Source: JAVVHH01 sp965199665
GTDB taxonomy: Bacteria > Pseudomonadota > Alphaproteobacteria > Acetobacterales > Acetobacteraceae
Length of the DNA: 64,000 bases
Assembly: GCA_965199665.1 (NCBI GenBank)
Contig: OZ241208.1
Location: forward strand, 124,001-188,000
Direction of reading: 5' to 3'
A model generated the notes under the pieces. It ran no database searches and was not told the DNA's origin. It saw only the letters and a list, made by a program, of their open reading frames with translations. Positions 51,401 through 59,360 of this stretch are shown piece by piece. Every line of letters starts with the position of its first letter. Positions within the stretch are counted from its first letter, which is position 1. Both the position numbers and the translations under genes were made by a program.

Positions 51401-54079
51401 GAGACTGCCGCTGCCGGGGTCGGTCACCAGGGTGCTCGCGACCGGCGCGGTGGTGTCGATCGCCAGCGTGCCCGTCGGATTGCCGACCAGTGCGCCGAGG
51501 TCGAACGCGTTGCCCGCGCCGTCCGCGGCGGTGGCGCCGTTCAGGCTGACGCTAGTGATGGCGAGGTCGGCGGTGTTCTGCCCGGCGGCGACCGTGTAAC
51601 GGAACACGAGGTTGTTGCCGGACGACGCGCCGGCGATGAACGTGGCGGTGCCGCCGCCGGACAGGTTCAGCGTGGGCGCCCCGCCGGTGATCAGCACCGG
51701 CTCGCTGGTGGTCACCAGCACGTCCACGCTGTTGCCCGCATGCAGCGCGCCGTCCGGCACGCTGAGCGCGAGCGCCGTCACGGTCGGCGCGGCCGTGTCG
51801 ACGGCCAGGATGCCGGCCGGGTTGACGGCGAGGCTGGTGAGGTCGAGCGGGTTGCCGGCGCTGTCGGTCACGGTGCCGCCGTTGAAGGTAGCGCCGGTGA
51901 CGGCGAGATCGGCGGTGTTCTCGCCGGACTGCACGGTGTAGTCGAACACCAGATGCGTGGCCGACGAGGCCGCCGCGTTCAGCCGGGCGGTGCCGCCGCT
52001 GTTCAGCGTCAGCTCGGGCGTGCCGGTGCCGCCGAGCAGCACCGCCTCGTTGGTATCGACGAACAGGCTGACGGTGTTGCCGGCGTGCAGCGCGCCGTTG
52101 GGCTGGCTGAGGGTGACGGTCGTGGCGCGGGGGGCGGCCGTGTCGATGGTGACGGCGCCGATCGGGGTGCCGGCGAGCGCGCTGAGGTCGAGCGCGTTGC
52201 CGGCGGGGTCGGTCGCGGTGGCGCCGTTGAGGCTGCCGCCCACCACGGTCAGGTTGGTGCCGGACTGCCCGGGGGCGACCGTGTAGCGGAACACCAGGGT
52301 GGTCGCGCCGGAGGCGAGGGGGTCGAGGGTGGCGGTGCCGCCATTGCTGAGGGTCAGGGTGGGCAGCGCGCCGGAGATCTGCACGGGCTCGCTGAGCGCC
52401 AGGGTGAGGCTGACCGTCTGACCGGTGCCGACCGGCCCGATGCCGGGCGAGGTGGCGGTCAGCGACGCGGTCGGCGCGGTGGTGTCGATCTGCAGCGTGC
52501 CGGCCGGGTTGACCGCCAGGCTGCTCCAATCGAGCGGGTTGCCGGCCGCGTCCGTTGCGGTCACGCCGGTGGTGGTCACGCTGGTCACCGCGAGGTCCGC
52601 CACGTTCTGGCCGGCGGTCACGGTGGTGCGGAACACGAGCTTGGTGGCGGTGGAGGCGGCGGGGTCGAGCAGGGCGGTGCCGCCATCGTTGAGCTGCAGG
52701 CTGGGCGTGCCCGCGAGCGTGACGGCCTCGTTGAGGTTCGCCGTGAACGTCACGATCTGGCCGGCCTTGAGACTGCCGCTGCCGGGGTCGGTCACCAGGG
52801 TGCTCGCGACCGGCGCGGTGGTGTCGATCGCCAGCGTGCCCGTCGGATTGCCGACCAGTGCGCCGAGGTCGAACGCGTTGCCCGCGCCGTCCGCGGCGGT
52901 GGCGCCGTTCAGGCTGACGCTAGTGATGGCGAGGTCGGCGGTGTTCTGCCCGGCGGCGACCGTGTAACGGAACACGAGGTTGTTGCCGGACGACGCGCCG
53001 GCGATGAACGTGGCGGTGCCGCCGCCGGACAGGTTCAGCGTGGGCGCCCCGCCGGTGATCAGCACCGGCTCGCTGGTGGTCACCAGCACGTCCACGCTGT
53101 TGCCCGCATGCAGCGCGCCGTCCGGCACGCTGAGCGCGAGCGCCGTCACGGTCGGCGCGGCCGTGTCGACGGCCAGGGTGCCGGCCGGGTTGACGGCGAA
53201 GCTGGTGAGGTTGACGAAGCCACCGCCCACGCTGGTGGCCGTCGCTCCCGTCAGGTCGATGCCGGTCACCTGCAGGTCGGCGGTGTTCTCGCCTGCGGCT
53301 ACCGTGTAGCGGAACACGAGCTGCGACGACGTCGAGGCGTTCGCATCGAAGGTGGCGCGGCCGCCATCGTTGAGCACCAGTTGCGGCGAGCCGGTGATGG
53401 CGACGGGGTTGCTCATCGAGACCGTGAGCGTCGCGGTGCCACCACGGCCGAGCGTGCTGGTGTCCGGGCTGGCGGTGATGCCCGTCACGGCGGACGCGAA
53501 GGATAGCAGGGTGCCGACGCCGCCGTCGGGCCGGACGTCGAAGTTCGGCGTGAGCAACTCGCCATTGGACAGCCGGATCGTGCCGACCACGACGTTGCTG
53601 GCGTTGAGAAGGCTGAGCACGCCGCCCGTATTGCTCCCGGGGTCGTCGGCGTAGCTGACGGAGGCGAACTGAAGGCCGCCGAGATCGATCGATTTGCCGG
53701 GGCCGAAGCCGCCGAACGTGCTGAGCAGGCTCAGGTTGATGCCGGGCTCCATCACCACCCGCCCGGTGGCGCCGGTGAAGGTGATCGTCGACCCGGCGGT
53801 GATGCCGATGCTGGAACCGATGTCCAACGTGCCGCCATCGCCGATATAGTAGTTCGTCAGCGCCGAGACCCCGGCGGCGCCCAGTAGCCGCACGGTGGCG
53901 TAAGACAGGTTGATCGTGTTGGCGACCGAGGCCCCCAATACCTGCGACAGCGTCACCGTGATCGGCGATGTCGAAGTACCGGCGATGTTGAGCGTGCCGG
54001 TCCCAACGAAGACGACGCTGTCCGTCTCCGTTTGATTGATCGTCTGGGTCCCACCTAGTCCGACGGTAACGAGTGCCAT
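48464..54079 (-). CDS. giant Ig-like repeat surface protein with C-terminal DUF5648-like repeats
   Basis: A 1,871-residue protein. Residues 1-190 form a Gly/Thr-rich beta-rich head (VTVGLGGTQTINQTETD) without a classical signal peptide. About 13 Ig-like repeats of around 113 residues follow, most opening with (I/V)DT(T/A)AP and containing LSxGGTATF and NTADLAI(T). Residues about 306-762 and 762-1218 are nearly identical because of a 1,368-bp tandem duplication. A (GTGP) linker lies near 1560. The C-terminal about 155 residues hold three YRFF/HFYT repeats like DUF5648. It is probably secreted or surface-attached, perhaps by a type I system, but no secretion genes are adjacent. ATG 54079 has GGGAGC 5 bases upstream. 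Confidence 0.8.
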   Translation of the reverse strand: MALVTVGLGGTQTINQTETDSVVFVGTGTLNIAGTSTSPITVTLSQVLGASVANTINLSYATVRLLGAAGVSALTNYYIGDGGTLDIGSSIGITAGSTITFTGATGRVVMEPGINLSLLSTFGGFGPGKSIDLGGLQFASVSYADDPGSNTGGVLSLLNASNVVVGTIRLSNGELLTPNFDVRPDGGVGTLLSFASAVTGITASPDTSTLGRGGTATLTVSMSNPVAITGSPQLVLNDGGRATFDANASTSSQLVFRYTVAAGENTADLQVTGIDLTGATATSVGGGFVNLTSFAVNPAGTLAVDTAAPTVTALALSVPDGALHAGNSVDVLVTTSEPVLITGGAPTLNLSGGGTATFIAGASSGNNLVFRYTVAAGQNTADLAITSVSLNGATAADGAGNAFDLGALVGNPTGTLAIDTTAPVASTLVTDPGSGSLKAGQIVTFTANLNEAVTLAGTPSLQLNDGGTALLDPAASTATKLVFRTTVTAGQNVADLAVTSVTTTGVTATDAAGNPLDWSSLAVNPAGTLQIDTTAPTASLTATSPGIGPVGTGQTVSLTLALSEPVQISGALPTLTLSNGGTATLDPLASGATTLVFRYTVAPGQSGTNLTVVGGSLNGATATDPAGNALDLSALAGTPIGAVTIDTAAPRATTVTLSQPNGALHAGNTVSLFVDTNEAVLLGGTGTPELTLNSGGTARLNAAASSATHLVFDYTVQSGENTADLAVTGATFNGGTVTDSAGNPLDLTSLAVNPAGILAVDTAAPTVTALALSVPDGALHAGNSVDVLVTTSEPVLITGGAPTLNLSGGGTATFIAGASSGNNLVFRYTVAAGQNTADLAITSVSLNGATAADGAGNAFDLGALVGNPTGTLAIDTTAPVASTLVTDPGSGSLKAGQIVTFTANLNEAVTLAGTPSLQLNDGGTALLDPAASTATKLVFRTTVTAGQNVADLAVTSVTTTGVTATDAAGNPLDWSSLAVNPAGTLQIDTTAPTASLTATSPGIGPVGTGQTVSLTLALSEPVQISGALPTLTLSNGGTATLDPLASGATTLVFRYTVAPGQSGTNLTVVGGSLNGATATDPAGNALDLSALAGTPIGAVTIDTAAPRATTVTLSQPNGALHAGNTVSLFVDTNEAVLLGGTGTPELTLNSGGTARLNAAASSATHLVFDYTVQSGENTADLAVTGATFNGGTVTDSAGNPLDLTSLAVNPAGILAVDTIAPTVGSVAATPGSGNVGPGQTVSIAVTVNETVTVAGGVPTLSLDDGGQAIFNPTASSGNTLVFTYVVGAGQNTAGLTITGADLNNAAVTDLAGNALDLSGLTGRTLGTVSIDTTAPVLSSLVTDPGSGSLGAGRSIVFTATLSEPVTLSGGPPSLQLNDGGIATFDSASSTPTRLVFRTAVVAGQNVADLAVTAVNANGATATDGAGLALNWNSLAVNPAGTLQIDTTAPTVSGVTTDPGSGQVGTGSTVRFNVAVSEAVVVSGTAPILLLSDGGTATFNAAASTGSVLAFDHAVQAGQSSADLAITGVTVAGTTIADAAANTLNLAAAIGNPPGTLVVDTTPGTGPGTGPGTGPGTGPGTGTGGPPPVVVDVETTPGSGALGAGDIVRVVVTTDHAVTVAGGTPTLTLSDGGVATYDPSTSGPTTLAFIHEVQPGQTAADLTVTGYDLVGATITDANGLPLSLVAAEVNPPGVLSVGNQAGGGTGVGVPINSDGESGSDNTIPIYRFFDSHNGTHFYTPNPQERATILATRPDLIPEGQDGVGLRAIDPASEDPSAVEVFRFFDKVHGTQFLTASASERDDVIANRPDLVFEPEGSFFEHTQPQPNDIAVFRFFSAKDGTHFYTDSQTEVASILQTRPDLIAEGVGFYEPR
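49335..49399. repeat. short (GTGP)n-coding repeat
   Basis: A stretch of roughly 12-bp units encodes repeated PGTG in the giant protein, forming a flexible linker before the last Ig-like unit. Synonymous codon differences between units show it is older or more diverged than the 1,368-bp duplication. Confidence 0.7.
50427..51794. repeat. 1,368-bp tandem duplication, copy A
   Basis: This segment is repeated directly at 51795-53162. I found only about three base differences (for example at the GTATCG/GTGTCG and AGGTGC/AGATGC sites), so identity is about 99.8 percent. It encodes 456 residues, four Ig-like units, in frame. The neighbouring units outside the duplication are clearly more diverged. 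Confidence 0.95.
51795..53162. repeat. 1,368-bp tandem duplication, copy B
   Basis: This is the direct repeat partner of 50427-51794. A short third run of identity continues for about 45 bp past 53163 and then diverges, marking the recombining homology. The protein reads copy B first because the gene is on the minus strand. Confidence 0.95.
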
Positions 54080-54410
54080 TGCTTGCTCCCTGAACGCGAT
54101 CGTTGGCTCGGCAAAACACAAGGCGTGGTCCGGTCGGCCCGGTCAGGGCCGTCCATGGTGCCTTTTGCGCCCAGCCACCCAGTGCACGGAGCACCGGACG
54201 GTCGTTCCAAATTCCATTCCAGGAGATTATCTACAACCTATGGTTGTTAAAAGACTGTATTGGGCCGTACAAGAACGTCGTTTTTCAATGTAGGTTTTTG
54301 GCTTTGCTTTCGTGCACTTGCATCGGCAATGTCTGATGAGTAACAATGTAAGTCCGGGGTCGTAACAGATAACACGGGAAAATTAACAGGAAGGGGTCGA
54401 GGCGATACGT
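54080..54410. other. AT-richer divergent intergenic region
   Basis: About 330 bp between the giant repeat protein and the Crp/Fnr regulator. The middle (54230-54400) is markedly AT-richer than the rest of the window, with runs such as TTGTTAAAAG and GTTTTTCAATG. It probably contains both divergent promoters. No riboswitch, small RNA or clear Crp/Fnr palindrome could be recognised by eye. Confidence 0.5.
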
Positions 54411-55133
54411 ATGGGGGAAGTATTTTCCGAAAGCGGCGATCGGGATCGAAACGCGTTGCTGGCCGGGTTGCCAGCTGCGGAATGGGACCGGCTCAAACCG
54501 CTAACCCAACTCGTGACGCTCGGCGCCCGCTCGACCCTGCACACCCGATACCAGCGGCTCGAGAACGCCTACTTCCTGCTCGGCGGCTACGTGTCGCTGA
54601 TGATCGAGTTCGCCGACGGTTTCCAGGCCGAAACCGGCCAGATCGGCCGCGAGGGGATGGTCGGCGTGTCGCTCGTGCAAGGCGCCACCGCCGATACCGC
54701 GACCGCCACGGTGCAAGCGACCGGCGCCGCCCTCCGCGTGCCGGCGGAGCTGTTTCTCCGCGAGTTGCCGAACCTGCCGGCCTTGCATCTGCGGACCGTT
54801 CGCTACGCGGAGTCGCTGCGCGGCCAGGCCATGCAGCTCGCCGCCTGCAACGGGCATCACGGCCTCGATGCGCGCCTCGCCCGTTGCCTGCTCGGCATCC
54901 AGGACCGGTATCGCGTGAGCGCGCTACCGATCACGCACGAGATCCTCGCCACGCTGCTGTGCGCGCACCGGCCCAGCATCTCGGTGGCGGCCAAGCGGCT
55001 GCAGCAGGCCGGGCTGATCCGCTACGCCGCCGGGTCGCTGGTCATCATCGATCGGCCCGGGCTGGAGCGCGCCGCCTGCGAATGCTTCGGCATCATGCGT
55101 GACATCGCGGCCGGCTTCGCGCCGACGGGTTGA
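54411..55133 (+). CDS. Crp/Fnr family transcriptional regulator
   Basis: A 240-residue regulator. Residues about 15-140 form a cyclic-nucleotide-binding-like beta barrel (LLGGYVSLMIEFADGFQAETGQIGREGMVG in parts). The C-terminal winged helix includes ITHEILATLLCAHRPSISVAAKRLQQAGLI, where the recognition helix carries RPSIS. No Fnr-type cysteine cluster is visible, so oxygen sensing through an iron-sulfur cluster is unlikely. It is divergent from the giant repeat protein and may control it. ATG 54411 is used; AGGAAGGGG lies about 20 bases upstream. Confidence 0.88.
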   Translation: MGEVFSESGDRDRNALLAGLPAAEWDRLKPLTQLVTLGARSTLHTRYQRLENAYFLLGGYVSLMIEFADGFQAETGQIGREGMVGVSLVQGATADTATATVQATGAALRVPAELFLRELPNLPALHLRTVRYAESLRGQAMQLAACNGHHGLDARLARCLLGIQDRYRVSALPITHEILATLLCAHRPSISVAAKRLQQAGLIRYAAGSLVIIDRPGLERAACECFGIMRDIAAGFAPTG

Positions 55134-55148
55134 AGTAGGGGCTGAGCG

Positions 55149-56600
55149 TTAGCCCAGCTGCGCCGTGGCGGCTGCCGCGCTTCGATAGGCCGGCAGGCGT
55201 TCGGCATAGGCGGCGACCAACGCGGGGTCGGGCTCGATCGTCTCGACCGGCGGCACCGCGATGCAGACTGCCGCCGGCGCCTCGCCGGTGAGCGCGAGGC
55301 GGGCCAGCCGGGTCGCCCCCAACGCCACGCTGTGCTCCGCATCCGGCAGGCGGCGGAGCGGGATGCCGAGGCAGGCCGCCATGATCCGCAACCACGCCGG
55401 CGAGCGCGCCCCGCCGCCGATGATCCCCGCCGACGGCACCGCCGTGCCGGACGCGGCCAGCACGTCGAGGCACTCACGCAACGAGAACGCCACCCCATCC
55501 AGCACCGCCTGCGTCATCGCGGTACGGTCGGTGCCGGCCGACAGGGCGGCGAACACCCCCCGGCGGGCCCCATCGTTGTGCGGCGTCCGCTCGCCGGCGA
55601 GGTAGGGCAGGAACAACGACGCGCTCGGTCGCTCGACCGGCGGCAACTCGGCCAGCAGCTCGGCCTCCGTCCGCCCGGTGATGGTCGACCACCAGGCCAG
55701 CGAGGCCGCCGCCGACAGCGTGACGCCCATCTGATGCCAGGTGTCGGGCAAGGCGTGGCAGAAGGCGTGCACCGCGCCTTGCGGCCAGGGCCGGAACCCT
55801 TCGGTGGTGACGAACACGACGCCGGACGTGCCGAGCGAGACAAAGGCGTCGCCGGGCCGGATCGCGCCCAGGCCGATCGCGCCGGCCGCATTATCGCCGG
55901 CGCCGCCGGCCAGGATCGGCCGTCGGGTCATGCCCCAGCGGGCGGCGAGTTCGGGCCGCAGCGTCCCCGCCGGCGCGTTGCCTTCCGCCAGCGCCGGCAT
56001 CTGCGCCGTCGACAGCCCGGTGGCCGCCAGCGCCGCCGCCGACCACGCCCGCGCGCCCGTGTCGAGCCACAGGCTGCCCGACGCGTCCGACATGTCCTCG
56101 ATCAACTCGCCCGAAAGCCGCAGGCGGAGAAACGCCTTCGGCAGCAGCACGGTGGCGATGCGCGCGAACAGATCGGGCTCGTGATTCCGCATCCACAGCA
56201 GTTTGGGCGCCGTGAAGCCCGGCATGGCGATGTTGCCGGAGACCTGCCGCAGTGCGGGGAACGTGTCCTCGAGCGCACGGCACTCGGCAGTGCTGCGGGT
56301 GTCGTTCCACAGGATCCCCGGCCGCAGCGGCATGCCGGCCGCATCGAGACACACCGCGCCATGCATCTGTCCGGCCAGGCCGATCGCGGTCGTGGCGGCC
56401 AACGCGGCCGGGTGGGAGCGTGCCAGCGAGTCCACGGCGTCGAGCGTGGCCTGCCACCAGGCCGCCGGGTCCTGCTCGGACCAGCCCGGGTGGGGCCGCT
56501 GCGCCGTCAGGGGCACGGTGACGGTGGCCAGCGGACGCTGCGCGTCGTCCGACAGGAGTGCCTTGAGGCCGGAAGTGCCGAGATCGAGACCGAGGAACAT
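55149..56600 (-). CDS. xylB: xylulokinase
   Basis: A 483-residue FGGY-family kinase. It has an N-terminal FLGLDLGTSGLKALL phosphate loop, GLAGQMHGAV (substrate motif), WNDTRSTAEC, LGTSGVVFV (second ATP motif), and GGGARSPAWLRIMA. These are characteristic of XylB, which phosphorylates D-xylulose for the pentose phosphate pathway. No xylose isomerase or transporter is nearby, so it could act on another ketose or a polyol-derived sugar. It converges with the Crp/Fnr gene with 15 bases between the stops. Confidence 0.93.
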   Translation of the reverse strand: MFLGLDLGTSGLKALLSDDAQRPLATVTVPLTAQRPHPGWSEQDPAAWWQATLDAVDSLARSHPAALAATTAIGLAGQMHGAVCLDAAGMPLRPGILWNDTRSTAECRALEDTFPALRQVSGNIAMPGFTAPKLLWMRNHEPDLFARIATVLLPKAFLRLRLSGELIEDMSDASGSLWLDTGARAWSAAALAATGLSTAQMPALAEGNAPAGTLRPELAARWGMTRRPILAGGAGDNAAGAIGLGAIRPGDAFVSLGTSGVVFVTTEGFRPWPQGAVHAFCHALPDTWHQMGVTLSAAASLAWWSTITGRTEAELLAELPPVERPSASLFLPYLAGERTPHNDGARRGVFAALSAGTDRTAMTQAVLDGVAFSLRECLDVLAASGTAVPSAGIIGGGARSPAWLRIMAACLGIPLRRLPDAEHSVALGATRLARLALTGEAPAAVCIAVPPVETIEPDPALVAAYAERLPAYRSAAAATAQLG

Positions 56601-56649
56601 GGCTTCCCTTACGGCCGACGGGCGCCGTCGTCCACCGGCAGGGGAAGGT

Positions 56650-56678
56650 GGGGGTCTGTCCGCCTAAGCCAGACCCCC
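56650..56678 (-). terminator. 9-bp stem-loop after the lytic transglycosylase gene
   Basis: Arms GGGGGTCTG (56650-56658) and CAGACCCCC (56670-56678) with an 11-base loop, 8 bases past the minus-strand stop at 56686. It is a likely terminator separating the transglycosylase from xylB. No T-run follows. Confidence 0.5.
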
Positions 56679-56685
56679 GGAGCCG

Positions 56686-58299
56686 TCAGCGCTGGGCGTC
56701 GGGCGAAACGACCATGCAGTTGGTCCGCGCCCGGCTCAACCGTTCGCAGGCCTGCGCCGCCGCGTCACGCGACAAGCCGCCAAGCCGGGCGCGATACAGC
56801 GTCCCGCCCGATTGCCGCACGCCGGCGACCACGGTCTGCGCCCCGCCCAGCACGTCGCGGGCGTTCTGCCGCGCCGCGGCCGTGGCCGTCTGCGCCTGGT
56901 TGGAGCTCGCGAACGCGCCGACCTGCACGGCCCACGCGCCACTGGTGGAGGCGATCGGCGCCGCGCCGCGATGCACCGGCGCGGCCGATGCGGTCGGGAT
57001 CAGGCTGAAGCCCCGCGACCGCGGGGAGCTCGGCGTCAATTCGGCGGCGGCGGCATACCGGGTCGGCATGCGCGGCGGCTCGGGGAACTCCGCGACCTCG
57101 ATCGGCCGCGACCCGGCGGCGGTCCCGCGGCGGGCCAGCTGCGTCCGCGCGCCCGGCGGCGGCGTCGGCGGTTCCGGGATCGGCATCGCCGCGGCGGTGC
57201 GGCCCGTCGACCCGGCCCAGCCTCGCGGCTCCGGCTCGAACGGCGTCGCATCCGCCAGCATGGCGGCGGGCGGGTTCAGCTTGATCGGCGCGCGGCCGGC
57301 CCCGATCGCCACCGGCGCCGGCAACGGCGCGGCCGCCGCATAGGTCGGCGAATAGCTGGGTGGCGAGTAGCTGGGCGGGGCGTAGCTCGGAGTGGGCGCG
57401 TCCAGCTTGATGAACGGGCCCGCATCCGCCACGGCCACCGGTTCCGGGGCCGGCTGCGGCGAGAGCTTGATGAACGACCCGCGCGAAACCGGCGCTTCGG
57501 CCACTTCCACCGGCTCGGCCTGGGGCCGCAGCACGATGGGGGCGGACGGGGCGGGCGCCGCGCTGGCGAACTGCGTGCCCATCGACGGGTAGCGCGGCCC
57601 GGCCGGGATATCGAGCGGCACGTTGTTCATGGCGTAAGCCGCACCCGGCGACGGCCGGTCCGGCTCGAAGCCCGAGATGCGCGGCCCGATCGCCGCCACG
57701 TAGCGGCGCGTTTCCAGCGGCAAGGTCCGGTTGCGGGTCAGGTAGTCGTCCAGCCGTCCCGGCCCGGCATTGTATGCTGCCAGGAAGCCCGGCGCGCCGT
57801 AGATGTCGAACATCTCGCGCAGGTAGGCCGACCCGGCCATGATGTTGTTGTGCGGATCGTAGGGGTCGTCGCCCAACTCGCGATACCGGCCCCGCAGCTC
57901 GTCATAGGTCGCCGGCATGACCTGCATCAGGCCCATCGCGCCCGCGCCCGACGTCACCAACGTCCCGCTCCGGCTATACATCTTGCCGCCCGACTCCTGG
58001 CGCATCACCTCGCGGATCCACTTCTCCGGCACGTCGTATTTCGATGACGCCTCGCGGATGTAGGGGCCCCACGGATCGCTGGACGGTCCCGGCGGGGAAT
58101 AATCGCGGCCGGCCCGGGCCAGGTAGCGGCTCGATTCCTGCTGCGCCGAGATCTGCGGACGGCTGGCGCACCCCGCGAGCAGGGCAATGGCCGCGACGGT
58201 TCCGAACAGGTGAGCGGCAGTGCGACGTCGCAAGCAAGATCTCCACGGTGAAGACGCCGCCCGAGCCGGACCGGTCGTCAAGATCAGTTTAACCGTCAT
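56686..58299 (-). CDS. lytic transglycosylase with SPOR domain (lipoprotein)
   Basis: Up to 537 residues. A lipoprotein signal (AAIALLAGC) comes first, then a family 1-type lytic transglycosylase domain: catalytic Glu in RQESGG (E102), GLMQVMP (123-129) and AYNAGPG (175-181). A long Pro-rich linker follows (about 215-450, with repeated YSPP-like units), and a C-terminal SPOR domain (WAVQVGAFASSNQA to the end). SPOR binds denuded glycan at division sites, so the enzyme probably acts at the septum. Start alternatives are ATG 58299 or TTG 58233, the latter giving a compact MRRRTAAHLFGTVAAIALLAGC signal. Confidence 0.88.
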   Translation of the reverse strand: MTVKLILTTGPARAASSPWRSCLRRRTAAHLFGTVAAIALLAGCASRPQISAQQESSRYLARAGRDYSPPGPSSDPWGPYIREASSKYDVPEKWIREVMRQESGGKMYSRSGTLVTSGAGAMGLMQVMPATYDELRGRYRELGDDPYDPHNNIMAGSAYLREMFDIYGAPGFLAAYNAGPGRLDDYLTRNRTLPLETRRYVAAIGPRISGFEPDRPSPGAAYAMNNVPLDIPAGPRYPSMGTQFASAAPAPSAPIVLRPQAEPVEVAEAPVSRGSFIKLSPQPAPEPVAVADAGPFIKLDAPTPSYAPPSYSPPSYSPTYAAAAPLPAPVAIGAGRAPIKLNPPAAMLADATPFEPEPRGWAGSTGRTAAAMPIPEPPTPPPGARTQLARRGTAAGSRPIEVAEFPEPPRMPTRYAAAAELTPSSPRSRGFSLIPTASAAPVHRGAAPIASTSGAWAVQVGAFASSNQAQTATAAARQNARDVLGGAQTVVAGVRQSGGTLYRARLGGLSRDAAAQACERLSRARTNCMVVSPDAQR

Positions 58300-58482
58300 T
58301 GCTCAAACGAGTCGGTAGCAACCCGCCACAAACCCCTAACCTCCCTCGACAATCCGAGCAAACCTTTTCTTCACGCGACCGAGAGCACCCGACCAACCCG
58401 GCCCCGTGTCAACCCCCGTTGCGCCGCCTCCCTGCCGGCACAGCCGTTGTGTCCGCCGCCCCGATCGGGTACGCGCAAGCCC

Positions 58483-59358
58483 ATGAGCCTCAGTCAGACC
58501 GAGGGTGCCCGGCCGGCGCGCACCGTCCCGCCGCGGACGCTGGTCCTCCAAGCCGGCCTCGGCCAGGCCGAACGCCAGCGCCTCGCGATCACCGACATGG
58601 TGGATGCCTGCCGCCTGTGGCGCCTGGCTTTCACCCTGGGGTGGTTCGACATCCGCCTGCGCTACCGCGGCTCCATGCTCGGCCCCTTCTGGCTCACTCT
58701 CTCCACCGCCGTCATGGTGGCGGCCCTCGGTGTTTTGTACTCCCGATTGTTTAACATGGAGTTACACGACTACCTGCCGTTCCTGGCCCTCTCTCTGGTC
58801 CTCTGGAACGTGCTCCAAACCCTCATCGGCGAAGCCTGCACCTGCTTCACGGCGGCCGAAAGCACCATCCGCTCCATGCGCATGCCGTTCACGCTGCACC
58901 CCATGCGCGTGGTGGTGCGCAACGGCATCGTGCTGGCGCACAACGTGGTCGTCATCCTCGCCGTCTATGCCTGGTTCGACGCCTGGCCCGGCATCCGGGC
59001 GCTGTGGGCCCTCCCGGCGCTGCTGATCTGGGTGATCGACGGCCTGGCCGTCTGCTTCCTGCTCGGCCCCATCGGCGCCCGCTTCCGCGACATCCCGCCG
59101 ATCGTGGCCAGCGTCACCCAGATCGCCTTCTTCATCAGCCCCATCATCTGGAAGCCGGAGCTGTTGAAGGGCGCCGCGCTCGAATACCTCTGGCTCAACC
59201 CGTTCTACACGCTGCTCGAGATCGTCCGCGGCCCGCTGCTCGGCGCCCCCGTCAGCCTGCACGTCTGGGCGTCCGCCCTGGGATACAGCGCCGTGCTCCT
59301 CGTGATCGCCTGGGTCCTGTTCGCCCGCACCCGCAGCCGCCTGGCGTTCTGGGTCTAG
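58483..59358 (+). CDS. polysaccharide-export ABC transporter permease (ABC-2, Wzm-like)
   Basis: A 291-residue ABC-2 type permease with six membrane segments. Family motifs include WFDIRLRYRGSMLGPFWLTLS before helix 1, GARFRDIPPIVASV in loop 4-5, and the ending FARTRSRLAFWV. It pairs with the ATPase 2 bases downstream to export a cell-surface polysaccharide such as O antigen, teichoic-acid-like or capsule glycan. No glycosyltransferases are present in the window, so the polymer is unknown. The ATG at 58483 (MSLSQTEG) is preferred over 58447. Upstream, 58300-58482 holds nothing recognisable. Confidence 0.9.
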   Translation: MSLSQTEGARPARTVPPRTLVLQAGLGQAERQRLAITDMVDACRLWRLAFTLGWFDIRLRYRGSMLGPFWLTLSTAVMVAALGVLYSRLFNMELHDYLPFLALSLVLWNVLQTLIGEACTCFTAAESTIRSMRMPFTLHPMRVVVRNGIVLAHNVVVILAVYAWFDAWPGIRALWALPALLIWVIDGLAVCFLLGPIGARFRDIPPIVASVTQIAFFISPIIWKPELLKGAALEYLWLNPFYTLLEIVRGPLLGAPVSLHVWASALGYSAVLLVIAWVLFARTRSRLAFWV

Positions 59359-59360
59359 CC

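Noticed and set aside
49955..53506. A 1,183-codon open frame on the plus strand, antisense to the giant repeat protein
   Set aside because: It is a shadow of the GC-rich repeat gene: very high Gly/Ala/Arg/Val content, no recognisable domain, and its repeats only mirror the duplication. The minus-strand frame has clear Ig-like units and a good start.
48464..53506. CRISPR array in the strongly repetitive region
   Set aside because: The repeats are about 340 bp coding units and a 1,368-bp duplication, not short repeats with unique spacers, and no cas genes are present.
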